Assembly (NCBI RefSeq): GCF_900094735.1
Contig: NZ_FMBM01000002.1
Location: 1,984,001 to 2,048,000, forward strand
Source of the DNA: Saliniramus fredricksonii
GTDB taxonomy: Bacteria > Pseudomonadota > Alphaproteobacteria > Rhizobiales > Beijerinckiaceae
Length of the DNA stretch: 64,000 nucleotides
Reading direction: 5' to 3'
Numbering within the stretch: position 1 is the first letter of the stretch; every line of letters starts with the position of its first letter. This document shows positions 25,436 to 37,610 of the stretch, piece after piece. The notes beneath the pieces were generated by a model. The model was not told where the DNA came from and made no database searches. It saw only the letters and a list, made by a program, of their open reading frames with translations. Both the position numbers and the translations under genes were made by a program.

Positions 25436-25669
25436 ATGACCACGCACACGAACAGCCCTGCTTACGAACGGACCGCCTCCGCCGCCCCGGAGGGTTCCGG
25501 GCCTCCGAATGGCGGCCTGGTGCGCAGCGTCGATGCCGCCATCAATGAGATCCGCGCCTGCATTGACGAGCGCGAGCGGATGCCGACCACGCTCGCGCGC
25601 CGACGCCTCGCGGCCCATCACGCGGCGGCCCGCCTGCGCCGCAGGATCGGCGATGATGTTCAACCGTAA
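25436..25669 (+). CDS. Small hypothetical protein
   Basis: A 77-residue frame from ATG 25436, or 80 residues from a GTG at 25427. The C-terminal ~50 residues are Arg/Ala-rich and would form amphipathic helices around 'VDAAINEIRACIDERERMP'. No strong ribosome-binding site is visible and no family is recognised. Its last ten bases overlap the 3' end of the convergent metallopeptidase gene. The codon pattern is compatible with a real gene, but it could be spurious. Confidence 0.4.
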   Translation: MTTHTNSPAYERTASAAPEGSGPPNGGLVRSVDAAINEIRACIDERERMPTTLARRRLAAHHAAARLRRRIGDDVQP

Positions 25670-26418
25670 CGGTGCAGCGCGCTGCCATGGCGTTTGAGCC
25701 ATGCTTCCGCAGCATCCGTGTGCGGACACAGCCCGCGCAGAACCGTCCAATACCGCGGCGAATGGTTCATTTCCGCCAGATGCGCCACTTCATGCGCGGC
25801 GAGATAATCCAGCACCATCGGCGGCGCCAGAACCAGCCGCCACGAGAATGACAGATCCCCCCGCGCGGTACACGATCCCCAGCGCGAGCGCGTATCGCGC
25901 AGGCTGATCCGCCGGGCCGGGCGACCGAGCGCAGCGGTGTACCGGGAGACTGCCCCGGTGAGATCGCTGCGCGCCTCCCGCTGCAGAAATTCGCGCACGC
26001 GCTTGCCCACGAACTCGGCCTCTCCCGCCACCGCGATGATCGGCGCGCCCTGCGCATCGCTGGTGGCGCGCGTCGGACCGCGCACCCGCGACCAGTGCAC
26101 GATACGATGGGCAACGTCCCGAAGCGGCACCTGTGCCCCGTGCTCCAGCGCCACGCGATCGGGCAGCCTGTCCACCCGGCTCGCGATCCAGCCGCCATGG
26201 GCCCGTGCGAAGGCGAGCGCCTGTTCCAGCGCCGCGTTTTCGGGCATGGTCAGGATGATCTCACCGCTGGCCTGGCTGACACGCAGGCTGATCCGGCGCG
26301 CCCGCGCATTGCGCCGCAGACGCACGGGATAAACGCTGTCGCGATGCGCGATCTCGACGCGCTCGGGATCGACCGGAGCGGCGGAGCGGGGCATGAGATC
26401 ACGGATCAGGTTGCGCAT
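25660..26418 (-). CDS. YgjP-like M48-type metal-dependent hydrolase
   Basis: A 252-residue protein of the YgjP/DUF45 family. The C-terminal domain has 'RWGSC', a conserved 'LVLAPPMVLDYLAAHEVAHL' strand-helix with the zinc-binding H-E-x-x-H, and the downstream 'NHSPRYW'. These proteins resemble SprT/wss metallopeptidases; the E. coli member has been reported as a UTP pyrophosphatase, so the substrate is unsettled. GGAG precedes the ATG at 26418. It is transcribed divergently from the NtrC-type regulator. Confidence 0.85.
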   Translation of the reverse strand: MRNLIRDLMPRSAAPVDPERVEIAHRDSVYPVRLRRNARARRISLRVSQASGEIILTMPENAALEQALAFARAHGGWIASRVDRLPDRVALEHGAQVPLRDVAHRIVHWSRVRGPTRATSDAQGAPIIAVAGEAEFVGKRVREFLQREARSDLTGAVSRYTAALGRPARRISLRDTRSRWGSCTARGDLSFSWRLVLAPPMVLDYLAAHEVAHLAEMNHSPRYWTVLRGLCPHTDAAEAWLKRHGSALHRYG

Positions 26419-26604
26419 GCATTGCTCCGGTGGCGCCGATTGTCGGAATTCGGCTTAAGCCGTTCTTAACGCAGCATGCCGATTCGGTACAAATACGCCG
26501 ACGAGAATGCCGCATCGGCTTTGTTCTTAACACCCGCTTTACCTTCCTGTCGCAAATTGCATCGAAACGAGACAATCGCACAACCGCAGCAACCGGGAGC
26601 CCCC

Positions 26605-28077
<1,473 letters not shown>

Positions 28078-28081
28078 CCCT

Positions 28082-29477
<1,396 letters not shown>

Positions 29478-30432
29478 GTGCTTGATTTCGTTCTCCCGAT
29501 CTTCGCCGTCATTCTGACGGGATACCTTTTCGCCCGCACCCGCGTCATCGACAAGGCGGGGACGCGGCTCCTCAACGATTACGTGCTTTTCGTCGCCCTG
29601 CCCGCCCTGCTCTTCATCGCGGTTGCGCGCGCCGACCCGGCGGAATTGCGCCAGTGGGATTTCATGGGCGCGACCCTGATCGGGATCGCGGTTGCCTTCA
29701 TCGCCGGTCTCGCCGCCATCCGCGCGACCGGTGTGCGCTGGCCGGCGGCGACAATTCCCGCCATGGCGGCTTCCTATGGCACGACCGGATATATGGGCGT
29801 CCCACTGGTCATCGCCGTTCTGGGTGCGCCAGCTGCGGTGCCGGCTGCGATCGCGACGATCCTGCACAACATTCCCGTCATCATCGCCGTAATTCTCGCA
29901 CATGACCTGTTCGCGCAGCGCAACGGCGGCGGAGGGGGCCTCGCAGCGATCGGGGGCGCCTTGAAGACGACACTGACCAATCCGTTGACCGTCGCCGTCG
30001 TCGCGGGCGCCATCGTCTCGATCACGGGCATGCCCCTGCCGGAAGGCGTTGCACGTTTTGCCGATTTCCTCGGCGCGGCGGCGGGGCGCCTCGGCCCTTT
30101 TCGCCCTCGGGCTCGGCCTCGCCCAGCTTGATGCGGCGAAATTGCGCGATCTCGGGCGCGTCTTCGCGATTCTGCCCCTGATCGCCATCAAGGTCCTGAT
30201 GCAGCCGCTCGTGACCCTGCTCGCGGGGCTCTATCTGTTCGGGATGGAGCTGCGCGATCTCTGGTTTGTCTGCGCGGTGGTCATGGCCGCCCAGCCGATC
30301 GGCGCGGGTGTCTTTGTCTTCGCGGCGAAATACGATTATTTCGAAGACGAGACGACCATCGCGATCATCGCCTCGCTGCTCGTCACTCTGATCAGCCTGC
30401 CGCTGCTGCTGGCCTGGCTGGTCGTCGCGTGA
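29478..30432 (+). pseudogene. AEC family transporter, frameshifted
   Basis: Two overlapping frames together encode a full ~317-residue AEC (auxin-efflux-carrier-like) membrane transporter. The first frame runs from GTG 29478 ('LDFVLPIFAVILTGYLF') to about 30090; the second carries 'ASALFALGLGLAQLD' to the stop at 30432. Removing one G from the GGGG run at 30083-30086 restores a continuous reading 'LGAAAGASALFALG', as expected for the family. The lesion is therefore a single inserted base: a real inactivating mutation or a homopolymer sequencing error. Neither half alone would make a complete carrier. A second, intact AEC gene lies at 60306-61226. The substrate is unknown, with organic acids typical. 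Confidence 0.8.
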
Positions 30433-30691
30433 GGGTGCGCAAAGGCAGGTTGCCGGGGTCACCATCGCCCCGGTGCGGCACGCTGGCAACGCGCGACCGC
30501 CGGATGTCGCCGGGCGTCCCGGCGGCGCTTTACCGCCATCACCATCCTGCGTAAGAATTGCGCCGGATAGTCGCTCCGATTCCCGGGATGCGGCGTGCCG
30601 GTGGGTATCGGGGGCGGATTTGCCGGGTCATTCCTTGCATGGATACGGGCTGAGACCCTCTGCATCCGGCGCGGTTGCGCGATCAGGCCGC

Positions 30692-32134
30692 ATGGCGAAG
30701 CCCCTGTCGCGCCTCATCGGCTGCCTCGCCCTGATGCTCGCGATCAGCGGCTGCGCGACCCGCGATACCGGGCCGATCAACGTCTTCACCCCGCAGGTGA
30801 CGCAGGTCTCGTCGCATTTCATCAATGATTTCGGCGATGACGGCGCGCTTGTCGTCGGCGTCTCCTTCTCCGGGGGCGGGATGCGCGCGGCGGCTTTCGC
30901 GCATGGCGTGTTGAGCGCCCTCGACGAGACGGTGATCGACGAGGAGCCGCGCCGGCGCAAGGTGACCGACAGTATCCGCATGGTCTCGGGCACCTCCGGC
31001 GGAGCCGTAACGGCAGCCTATTTCGGCTATCGCGGACCGGGCGAATTCCACGATTTCCGTGAGCGGTTTCTCGCACAGGACGTCGAGGCCACTCTGCGCA
31101 CCAGCATGGCCGCGCCGGGCAACCTGATCCGCGCCTGGCAAGGCGGCGTGAACGACCGCAGCGGCTTCGCCGACTGGCTCGACGGCAACCTGTTCGACGG
31201 CACGACCTATGCGCATTTCAACCATGATCGCGCGCCGGAAATCTGGCTGACAGCCTCGGATATCTATAACGGCGTGCCTTTCATCTTCACCCATGACACC
31301 TTCGCCGCCCTGTGCAGCGACCTCGACCAGGTGCGCATCGCTGATGCGGTCGCCGCCTCCGCCGCCTTCCCCGTCGCCTTCGCGCCGATCGACGTCGCGG
31401 CGAACGGTCCGGATTGCGGTTATGCCAGGCCGTCCTGGCTCACCCGCGCCATCGACGATCCCCACGCCTCGCTGCGGCTGCGGGCGCATGCCGAGGCGCT
31501 GGGCACATACCGCGAGGATGACCGGCTTGCGACGGTGCGCCTTCTCGATGGCGGGCTGACCGACAATATCGGCGTGACCGGGTTCGCGCTGGAACGCGCG
31601 AGCGCCGATACGCCCTTCGGGCCGCTGACGGCGGAGCAGGCGGTGAAGCTGCAAAAGCTGCTCTTCATCGTCACGGATGCCGGCAAGGCACCGGCGCCGG
31701 AATGGGGCATGCGCGAGCGCGGGCCCGGCCTCGCCGAGCTCGTCCCAGCCCTGTCGCATACCGCGATCAGCTCATCCGTGCGCAAGGGTTTCGATGCGCT
31801 GGCCATGGCCGTGCGCGCGTGGCAGGAGGAGATCATCCACTTCCGATGCAGCCTGTCCGCACGCGAGGTCGCGCGTCTGCGCGGCAGCGCGGCGGGGTGG
31901 GATTGCCGTGACGTGAGCATCACCGTCGAACTGCTCTCCTTCCGCGATTTCGAACCGGAATATCAGCAGGAGCTCAACCGCGTGCCGACGCGCCTGACCC
32001 TCGATGCAAGGCAGGTCGATCTCGTCGTCGAAGCCGGGCGCCGGGCCGTGCGCGAAAACGCGGCGATCAGCGAAGCCGTCACCCGGATCCGCAGAAGCGC
32101 GGGCGTCCGGGGGGCGCCCTGGCCGGGATACTGA
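30692..32134 (+). CDS. Patatin-like phospholipase, predicted lipoprotein
   Basis: A 480-residue predicted lipoprotein with lipobox L-A-I-S-G-C near residue 20. The patatin domain has the oxyanion loop 'SGGGMRAAAF', the nucleophile elbow G-T-S-G-G (G-x-S-x-G) and the catalytic D-G-G in 'LDGGLTDN', so the Ser-Asp dyad is intact. It probably cleaves acyl chains from phospholipids at the envelope. The ATG at 30692 gives a proper lipoprotein signal; the frame is open further upstream without support. It stands alone, with the toxin-like gene 66 bases downstream. Confidence 0.85.
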   Translation: MAKPLSRLIGCLALMLAISGCATRDTGPINVFTPQVTQVSSHFINDFGDDGALVVGVSFSGGGMRAAAFAHGVLSALDETVIDEEPRRRKVTDSIRMVSGTSGGAVTAAYFGYRGPGEFHDFRERFLAQDVEATLRTSMAAPGNLIRAWQGGVNDRSGFADWLDGNLFDGTTYAHFNHDRAPEIWLTASDIYNGVPFIFTHDTFAALCSDLDQVRIADAVAASAAFPVAFAPIDVAANGPDCGYARPSWLTRAIDDPHASLRLRAHAEALGTYREDDRLATVRLLDGGLTDNIGVTGFALERASADTPFGPLTAEQAVKLQKLLFIVTDAGKAPAPEWGMRERGPGLAELVPALSHTAISSSVRKGFDALAMAVRAWQEEIIHFRCSLSAREVARLRGSAAGWDCRDVSITVELLSFRDFEPEYQQELNRVPTRLTLDARQVDLVVEAGRRAVRENAAISEAVTRIRRSAGVRGAPWPGY

Positions 32135-32200
32135 ATCACAGACTTGAAAATATTCCTATGATGCCTAACTGTCCCGAGCAATGCATGCAAAGGACATGAT

Positions 32201-33571
32201 ATGAGCCGAGATACGACCTCTGATGCTCACCACTGGGCGGGCTTGCGCCTGAAATCCGAGATCGCCGGAATCACGGCGCGCCTTGCCCTCTCGCGGTTGA
32301 CGGCGAGTCTGCGCGAAACCGGGCCGGACCACGCAAACGACGCGACCGCCGATCCGTTACTCCCCAAACACTGGCGCACGCAGCCGCGCGTTCCGGCGGG
32401 GTCTCCCGATGGCGGACAATGGACATCCGGCGGTGGTGGCGGCGGGGCGCGTGTGGAGCGTGTGAGTCGCACGCCGCGCCGGAACAATCCGCAGAATCGT
32501 GGCACGGCGCCGCGAAACCAGATCGTCATGCATCAGGGAAGGCGGATCGAGGTCACGCGTCAGGAATACATCGCCTATCACAGCAGCGCGCGGCGCGCGA
32601 ACATGCTGACGGATCTGGTCCGCAAATATGACCCGAACTGGCGCCCGAACCCGTCGATCTCGCAGGGACTTCCGGGCGCCATCCGCGACCAGCAATATCG
32701 CGGCGACCAGGCTTTGCAACGCCTCCAGGAACTGCGCCCGGTCTTCTTGCGGGAGCAGAACATCAACCATATCCTCTACCCGTTGGGCAGGCCGGTTGGC
32801 CACGTCCATGGCACACGCGATGCGAATATCAGGACCGTCAATCGCAGCCAGTTCACACAGCTTCTGGCGCAGTTGACACGCGGCGCGCGCCGGATCGAAG
32901 CGCCGATGGGCCGGGGCGAGGTCTATATCAGGCCGGACGGCGTCTCGGTGAATGTGCGCTACAGCCGGGGAAGCAATGGCCTGACGCTCGATATAGGCTG
33001 GCCAGGAGGTGCATCTGGAAGAATCCATAAAGTACATTTCCAAAGTCGCATTGACTGGAAGGGCTTCGAATTCATGCAGAAGAACCAACTCTTTCCGGAA
33101 TATTCTGACGTGCAGCATGCACTCATTCGGCATCACGCTGTAAAAATGGTCACTTTCGGCAAAATGACAAAAATGATCTACGACGATTCCATGAATTTCA
33201 GGGAGTATATACGTATGAAAATTGGAGACTGGGAAGGCGGATTTCCCAATGATATCCATCATCTAAACCATGATCTCGCAACAAACTTCGGATTCGAAGG
33301 CCAAGAGCTCGTCGAGGCCAAGCTCTACCTGCTCACCGTCCTGATCGGCCACGGCATGGTGCCGATGACCTATGGCTATGGGGATTACGAATATGATCCG
33401 GAATATGCCTATGGCGAAAACCCGCAGGAGATCATCGACAATCTGCATGCCGATTGGTGCGCGCGCGAGCTCGACACGCCGGACATGCCGGCGCTGATGC
33501 TCGGATGGGAGCGCGAATGCGGCGGGTTTTATCCGGATGAGGAGGAGGCGAACGGAACCGCCGGCGCCTGA
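32201..33571 (+). CDS. Unrecognised protein with R-V-P-A-G-x-P-D-G-G-Q-W-T motif (toxin-like)
   Basis: A 456-residue protein. Residues 63-75 carry 'RVPAGSPDGGQWT', followed by a Gly-rich linker. In my recollection this motif recurs in alphaproteobacterial proteins that pair it with varied C-terminal domains, often suspected toxins. Residues ~240-350 have lower GC and include 'NDIHHLNHDLATNFGFEG', with clustered His and Asp that could bind metal. The C-terminus is acidic and Tyr-rich ('YGYGDYEYDPEYAYGENP'). AAAGGAC precedes the ATG. No immunity-like gene is adjacent; mutL ends immediately downstream in the opposite direction. A hydrolase or toxin role is only a guess. Confidence 0.6.
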   Translation: MSRDTTSDAHHWAGLRLKSEIAGITARLALSRLTASLRETGPDHANDATADPLLPKHWRTQPRVPAGSPDGGQWTSGGGGGGARVERVSRTPRRNNPQNRGTAPRNQIVMHQGRRIEVTRQEYIAYHSSARRANMLTDLVRKYDPNWRPNPSISQGLPGAIRDQQYRGDQALQRLQELRPVFLREQNINHILYPLGRPVGHVHGTRDANIRTVNRSQFTQLLAQLTRGARRIEAPMGRGEVYIRPDGVSVNVRYSRGSNGLTLDIGWPGGASGRIHKVHFQSRIDWKGFEFMQKNQLFPEYSDVQHALIRHHAVKMVTFGKMTKMIYDDSMNFREYIRMKIGDWEGGFPNDIHHLNHDLATNFGFEGQELVEAKLYLLTVLIGHGMVPMTYGYGDYEYDPEYAYGENPQEIIDNLHADWCARELDTPDMPALMLGWERECGGFYPDEEEANGTAGA

Positions 33572-35488
33572 TCACCGCCGCCCGAACAGGCGCTCGATAT
33601 CGCTGCGTTTGAGCGCGACATAGGTGGGGCGGCCGTGGTTGCACTGGCCGGAGAGCGGCGTCGCCTCCATTTCCCGCAGGAGCGCATCCATCTCCTGCGG
33701 GCGCAGACGGCGCCCGGCGCGGATCGAGCCGTGGCATGAGATGCGCGAAAGCACCGCATCGAGCCGGCGCGTCAGCGGCGCCGCCTCGCCGGTCTCGGCC
33801 AGCGCATCGGCAACGTCGCGCACAAGCGCCGCGAGATCGCCCTCGGCGAGCGCGGCGGGCACCTCGCGCAGCGCAACCGCATCCGGCCCGAATGGTTCGA
33901 GCACGAGGCCGAGCTGGGCCAGCGCCTCCCCCGCATCGCCCAGACGTGCGGCATCCAGCGGATCAAGCTCGACGATCTCGGGGATGAGCAGGATCTGCCG
34001 CGCGATGCCGCTTTGCGCCCGCTCGCGCTTGAGCCGTTCATAAACGAGCCGCTCATGCGCGGCATGCTGGTCGACGATGACGATGCCGTCGCGGGTCTGC
34101 GAGACGATATAGGTCTCGTGCAGCTGGGCGCGCGCGGCGCCGAGCGGATAGGCCTCGCGGGCGGGCTCCCCGGCATCCTCCCCGGCGCGCTCCCCGGCTT
34201 CGGGATTCGACCCGACGACATCCACCTGCCGACCATCCGCCCCCGGGGCGAAGGCCTCGAAAGCCGCCTGCCCGGCCTCGGCGAAGCCGCCCGCCTCATA
34301 TCCCTGAAAGCCTTCATGCGGCGCCTGCCAGCTATCGGCGAGCGCGGCGTCGCGCGATGGTCGCGGCGGCGGGGTGAAGCCGCGCGCGCCGTATCCGCCG
34401 TATCCGCCGCCGTATCCTCCAACATGCGCCCGCATCGCCCCGAGCATCTCCGTCCCGCCTGTCGTCGCCGCGCGATGACCGGCGCGGGCGAGCGCATCGC
34501 GAATTGCGGAGACGATGAGGGAGCGGATCAGCCCCGGTTCGCGGAAGCGGACCTCGGTCTTGGCCGGATGGACATTGACGTCGACGATGGCGGGATCGCA
34601 GGTGATGAACAAAGCCAGCACGGGATGGCGATCAGAGGCCATCACATCCGCATAACCGCCACGCACCGCCGAAAGCAGCAGCTTGTCGCGCACCGGGCGG
34701 CCATTGACGACGAAATGGATCTGCGCGCCATTGCCGCGATGATAGGTCGGCAGGCCGATCATCCCAGCGAGCGCAAATCCCTCGCGTGCGGCATCGACGG
34801 CAATGGCATTGTCGGGGAAATCGCGCCCCAGCACCCGCCCGAGGCGGCGCGTCAGGCCGTTCCCGTTGCCGTCGCGATCCCCCTCCTCCGCCGGCCAGGT
34901 GAAATCGGTCAGATGCTCGCCGGTGAGTGAGAAGCGTATCTGCGGATGCGCCACGGCGAGGCGGCGGACCACCTCCGCCACCGCCTGCGCCTCGGCGCGA
35001 TCGCTCTTGAGGAATTTGAGCCGCGCCGGCGTGGCCATGAACAGATCTGCCACCTCGATCCGCGTGCCGGGCATAGCGGAAGCCGGGCGCGGCTCGCCGC
35101 GTGTGCCGGCATCAACCTGAAGCATCAGCCCGCTTGGCGCATCGGCGCGGCGGGTGGTGATGCTGAGCCGGCTCACTGCCGCGATCGAGGGCAGCGCCTC
35201 GCCGCGAAAGCCGAGCGTGCGGATATCGGAGAGGTTGCCCTCGGGCAGTTTGGAGGTGGCGTGGCGCTCTACTGCGAGCACGAGATCGCCCGCGTCCATG
35301 CCGCGCCCGTCATCGGTGACGCGGATCAGGCGCCGCCCGCCATCGCCGATCTCGACCGCAATGCTGCGCGCGCCGGCATCGATGGCGTTCTCGACGAGTT
35401 CCTTCACCGCCGAAGCCGGGCGCTCCACAACTTCGCCGGCGGCGATGCGGTCGATCAGGACGGGATCGAGGCGGCGGATGACGCTCAT
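33572..35488 (-). CDS. mutL: DNA mismatch repair protein MutL
   Basis: A 638-residue GHKL ATPase with 'IAAGEVVERPASAVKELVENA', 'DDGRGMD' and 'GFRGEALPSIA' in the N-terminal domain. The C-terminal domain has the endonuclease motif 'DQHAAHERLVYE' and 'QCNHGRPT', so this MutL probably nicks the daughter strand, as expected in bacteria without MutH. The linker contains a Gly/Tyr-rich run ('GGYGGGYGGYGARGF'). Its stop codon abuts that of the upstream toxin-like gene (TGA directly followed by TCA). Confidence 0.95.
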   Translation of the reverse strand: MSVIRRLDPVLIDRIAAGEVVERPASAVKELVENAIDAGARSIAVEIGDGGRRLIRVTDDGRGMDAGDLVLAVERHATSKLPEGNLSDIRTLGFRGEALPSIAAVSRLSITTRRADAPSGLMLQVDAGTRGEPRPASAMPGTRIEVADLFMATPARLKFLKSDRAEAQAVAEVVRRLAVAHPQIRFSLTGEHLTDFTWPAEEGDRDGNGNGLTRRLGRVLGRDFPDNAIAVDAAREGFALAGMIGLPTYHRGNGAQIHFVVNGRPVRDKLLLSAVRGGYADVMASDRHPVLALFITCDPAIVDVNVHPAKTEVRFREPGLIRSLIVSAIRDALARAGHRAATTGGTEMLGAMRAHVGGYGGGYGGYGARGFTPPPRPSRDAALADSWQAPHEGFQGYEAGGFAEAGQAAFEAFAPGADGRQVDVVGSNPEAGERAGEDAGEPAREAYPLGAARAQLHETYIVSQTRDGIVIVDQHAAHERLVYERLKRERAQSGIARQILLIPEIVELDPLDAARLGDAGEALAQLGLVLEPFGPDAVALREVPAALAEGDLAALVRDVADALAETGEAAPLTRRLDAVLSRISCHGSIRAGRRLRPQEMDALLREMEATPLSGQCNHGRPTYVALKRSDIERLFGRR

Positions 35489-35615
35489 GCTGTGGCGGTC
35501 TCGACGAATGACGGGACCGGGCGCCCATGACGCCCGATTCGCAAGGTCTCAGCATAAGCCGTCCGCGCGCGCGATACATCCCCGCGCGCGGATCCGGCAC
35601 CGGCTGTCAACAGCC

Positions 35616-36590
35616 TCAGATCGTGACGATGACCCGCCCGCGGATCTTGCCGGCGACAATGTCGGGGGCGCGGTCGATGACCTCGTCGAGGCCGATCGTC
35701 GTCGCCATCGCTTCGAGCGCGCCGGCATCGAGATCATGCGCGAGCCGCGTCCAGGCCGCGCGGCGGCGCGCGATCGGGCACATCACCGAATCGACACCCA
35801 GAAGCGCGACACCGCGCAGGATGAACGGGGCGACGCTCGACGGCAGATCCATGCCGCCCGCGAGCCCGCAAGCGGCGACGGCCCCGCCATAGCGCGTCAT
35901 CGAGAGCACGTTCGCGAGCGTTGTCGAGCCCACTGAATCGACGCCCGCGATCCAGCGCTCCTTGCCGAGCGGGCGCGGCTTCTGCGAAAGCTCCTCGCGA
36001 TCGATGACGCTCGTCGCGCCGAGGCCTTTCAGATAATCCGCTTCACTCACCCGGCCCGTCGAGGCGATCACCTCCCAGCCGGCCCTGGCCAGCAGCGCGA
36101 TGGCCACCGAGCCGACGCCGCCGGCGGCACCGGTCACCACGACCGGACCCTGATCCGGCGTGAGCCCGTGCTGTTCGAGCGCCATCACGCACAGCATCGC
36201 CGTATAGCCGGCAGTGCCGATCGCCATGGCCTGGGCCGGGGTCATGCCCTCGGGCAGGCGCACCAGCCAGTCGCCCTTGACCCGCGCCATCTCGGCATAG
36301 CCGCCCAGATGCGTCTCGCCGAGCCCCCAGCCGTTGAGGATGACCGCGTCACCCGGCTTGAATTCGGGATGGTCGGATTGCTCGACGATCCCGGCGAAAT
36401 CGATCCCCGCGATCATCGGGAACCGGCGCACCACCGGCGCCTTGCCGGTCACGGCGAGGCCGTCCTTGTAATTGAGCGTGGAATGGCTGACGCGTACGGT
36501 GACGTCGCCCTCCATCAATTCGCTCTGTGGAAAATCTTTCAAAGCCGTGCTGGTGCCGGCTTCAGTCTTTTCAATGACGATCGCCTTCAT
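35616..36590 (-). CDS. acuI: MDR family acrylyl-CoA reductase-like oxidoreductase
   Basis: A 324-residue zinc-free medium-chain dehydrogenase of the YhdH/AcuI group. It shows '[13 protein letters not shown]', 'IPGIDFAG'-like '[11 protein letters not shown]', and the NADP-binding '[17 protein letters not shown]'. AcuI reduces acryloyl-CoA to propionyl-CoA, for example in DMSP or 3-hydroxypropionate breakdown, and also protects against acrylate. No partner genes of these pathways are adjacent, so detoxification is the safer inference. Length is standard. Confidence 0.85.
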   Translation of the reverse strand: MKAIVIEKTEAGTSTALKDFPQSELMEGDVTVRVSHSTLNYKDGLAVTGKAPVVRRFPMIAGIDFAGIVEQSDHPEFKPGDAVILNGWGLGETHLGGYAEMARVKGDWLVRLPEGMTPAQAMAIGTAGYTAMLCVMALEQHGLTPDQGPVVVTGAAGGVGSVAIALLARAGWEVIASTGRVSEADYLKGLGATSVIDREELSQKPRPLGKERWIAGVDSVGSTTLANVLSMTRYGGAVAACGLAGGMDLPSSVAPFILRGVALLGVDSVMCPIARRRAAWTRLAHDLDAGALEAMATTIGLDEVIDRAPDIVAGKIRGRVIVTI

Positions 36591-36809
36591 GCGTCCCTCC
36601 GGATGTTTCGCCGGAAGGTCTCACGGTTTGGCCGTGCGGTGCAAGATGGTGGGCGCCGCGCTGGGCGCGCAAGCGGATAGTGCATTGCCCCGCATAGCCA
36701 GGATGACCCCACCGATCATCGCAATGCCCCCGAAACAGCACAACCGACAGCGATCGAGACGCTGCCGGCTGCGACGGGATGAAGCAACCCCGGCATAGAA
36801 GCGCGTCGG

Positions 36810-37343
36810 TCAGATCGCGTTGTCGCGACGCGTCGGATCTCTGTAATTCGCTGCGCCCTCCAGCATGCGATCGACGAATGCGGGGCTGAAATGTTCCTTC
36901 AGGCGCGGACCGATATCAGTGGGGGGATGATAAGTCGGAAAGCCGCCACCCTCGTTCGGCGCGAACGGATAACCCGCGATGATCCCGGCAAGAACGGCAA
37001 GCGTGCGGTCATCCTCGCGCAGATAGGCGTTGCCGCTGTTGTCGACAGGAATACCAGCTTCCTGCAGGGTTTTCACCACATCAAACGCGTACTCCTGAAC
37101 CCGTGAGTTCAGCGCCGACGGGTCATCGCGGCGCACAGCGAGCATGACCTGTTCGAAGTCACCCGCACGCATCTCCGGAAGCAACGTCCCCACGAGACTC
37201 ACCGGCACAGCCGGGCCGTCGGACTTGACGCCTCCGACGCCCTGCAGCGCGCTGGCGAAGGCCTGATCCGTGGCAGCCGTCTTGGGCTGCGCAACAGGAT
37301 TGGTCTGGAGGTTCGAAACCGGATTGGAAAGACCTGCAATCAT
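36810..37343 (-). CDS. Orphan small protein A (AT-rich leader family)
   Basis: A 177-residue protein with no recognised domain. The N-terminus, 'MIAGLSNPVSNLQTNPV' followed by 'PKTAATDQAFASAL', is Ser/Asn/Gln/Pro-rich and lacks a Sec signal. It resembles the N-termini of orphan B (51745-52404) and C (54253-54810), which also carry P-K and a D-x-F-[SA]-like motif. The C-terminal ~120 residues look like a small folded domain ('AGIIAGYPFAPNEGGGFPTYHPP'). The ATG at 37343 is set by AAGGAG at 37358-37353. The leader is extremely AT-rich. Function is unknown; a secreted effector-like protein is one possibility. Confidence 0.6.
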   Translation of the reverse strand: MIAGLSNPVSNLQTNPVAQPKTAATDQAFASALQGVGGVKSDGPAVPVSLVGTLLPEMRAGDFEQVMLAVRRDDPSALNSRVQEYAFDVVKTLQEAGIPVDNSGNAYLREDDRTLAVLAGIIAGYPFAPNEGGGFPTYHPPTDIGPRLKEHFSPAFVDRMLEGAANYRDPTRRDNAI

Positions 37344-37350
37344 ATTTGAA

Positions 37351-37445
37351 AACTCCTTACACGGAAAATCGCGTGCACAAATAACATTATTAACTATATA
37401 TATCAAATATAATTTCTAATGATGTATACATATTTATAATATAGA
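37351..37445 (-). promoter_or_regulatory. AT-rich leader of orphan gene A
   Basis: About 95 bases that are almost entirely A/T in an otherwise GC-rich chromosome. On the minus strand it holds TTAATAATG (37393-37385) and, next to the start codon, AAGGAGTTTTCA. Both elements recur in the leader of orphan gene C (TTAATAATG and AAGGTGTTTTCA). This suggests a shared regulator or silencer target. Confidence 0.45.
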
Positions 37446-37610
37446 AAAACCTTATTCTGGAGCCATGCCGCCGAACCGGCATGCCTGCCGGAATGCCCGA
37501 GCCGGGCCTTTTCCAGTCGCGATGCTTTCCAGACAGCCACAAAAGCCCTATCTCTCGCGCAGCGCCCGGAAACCGTGCCCAGAGCGATTGCAGAACCGAA
37601 GAAGAGCATC

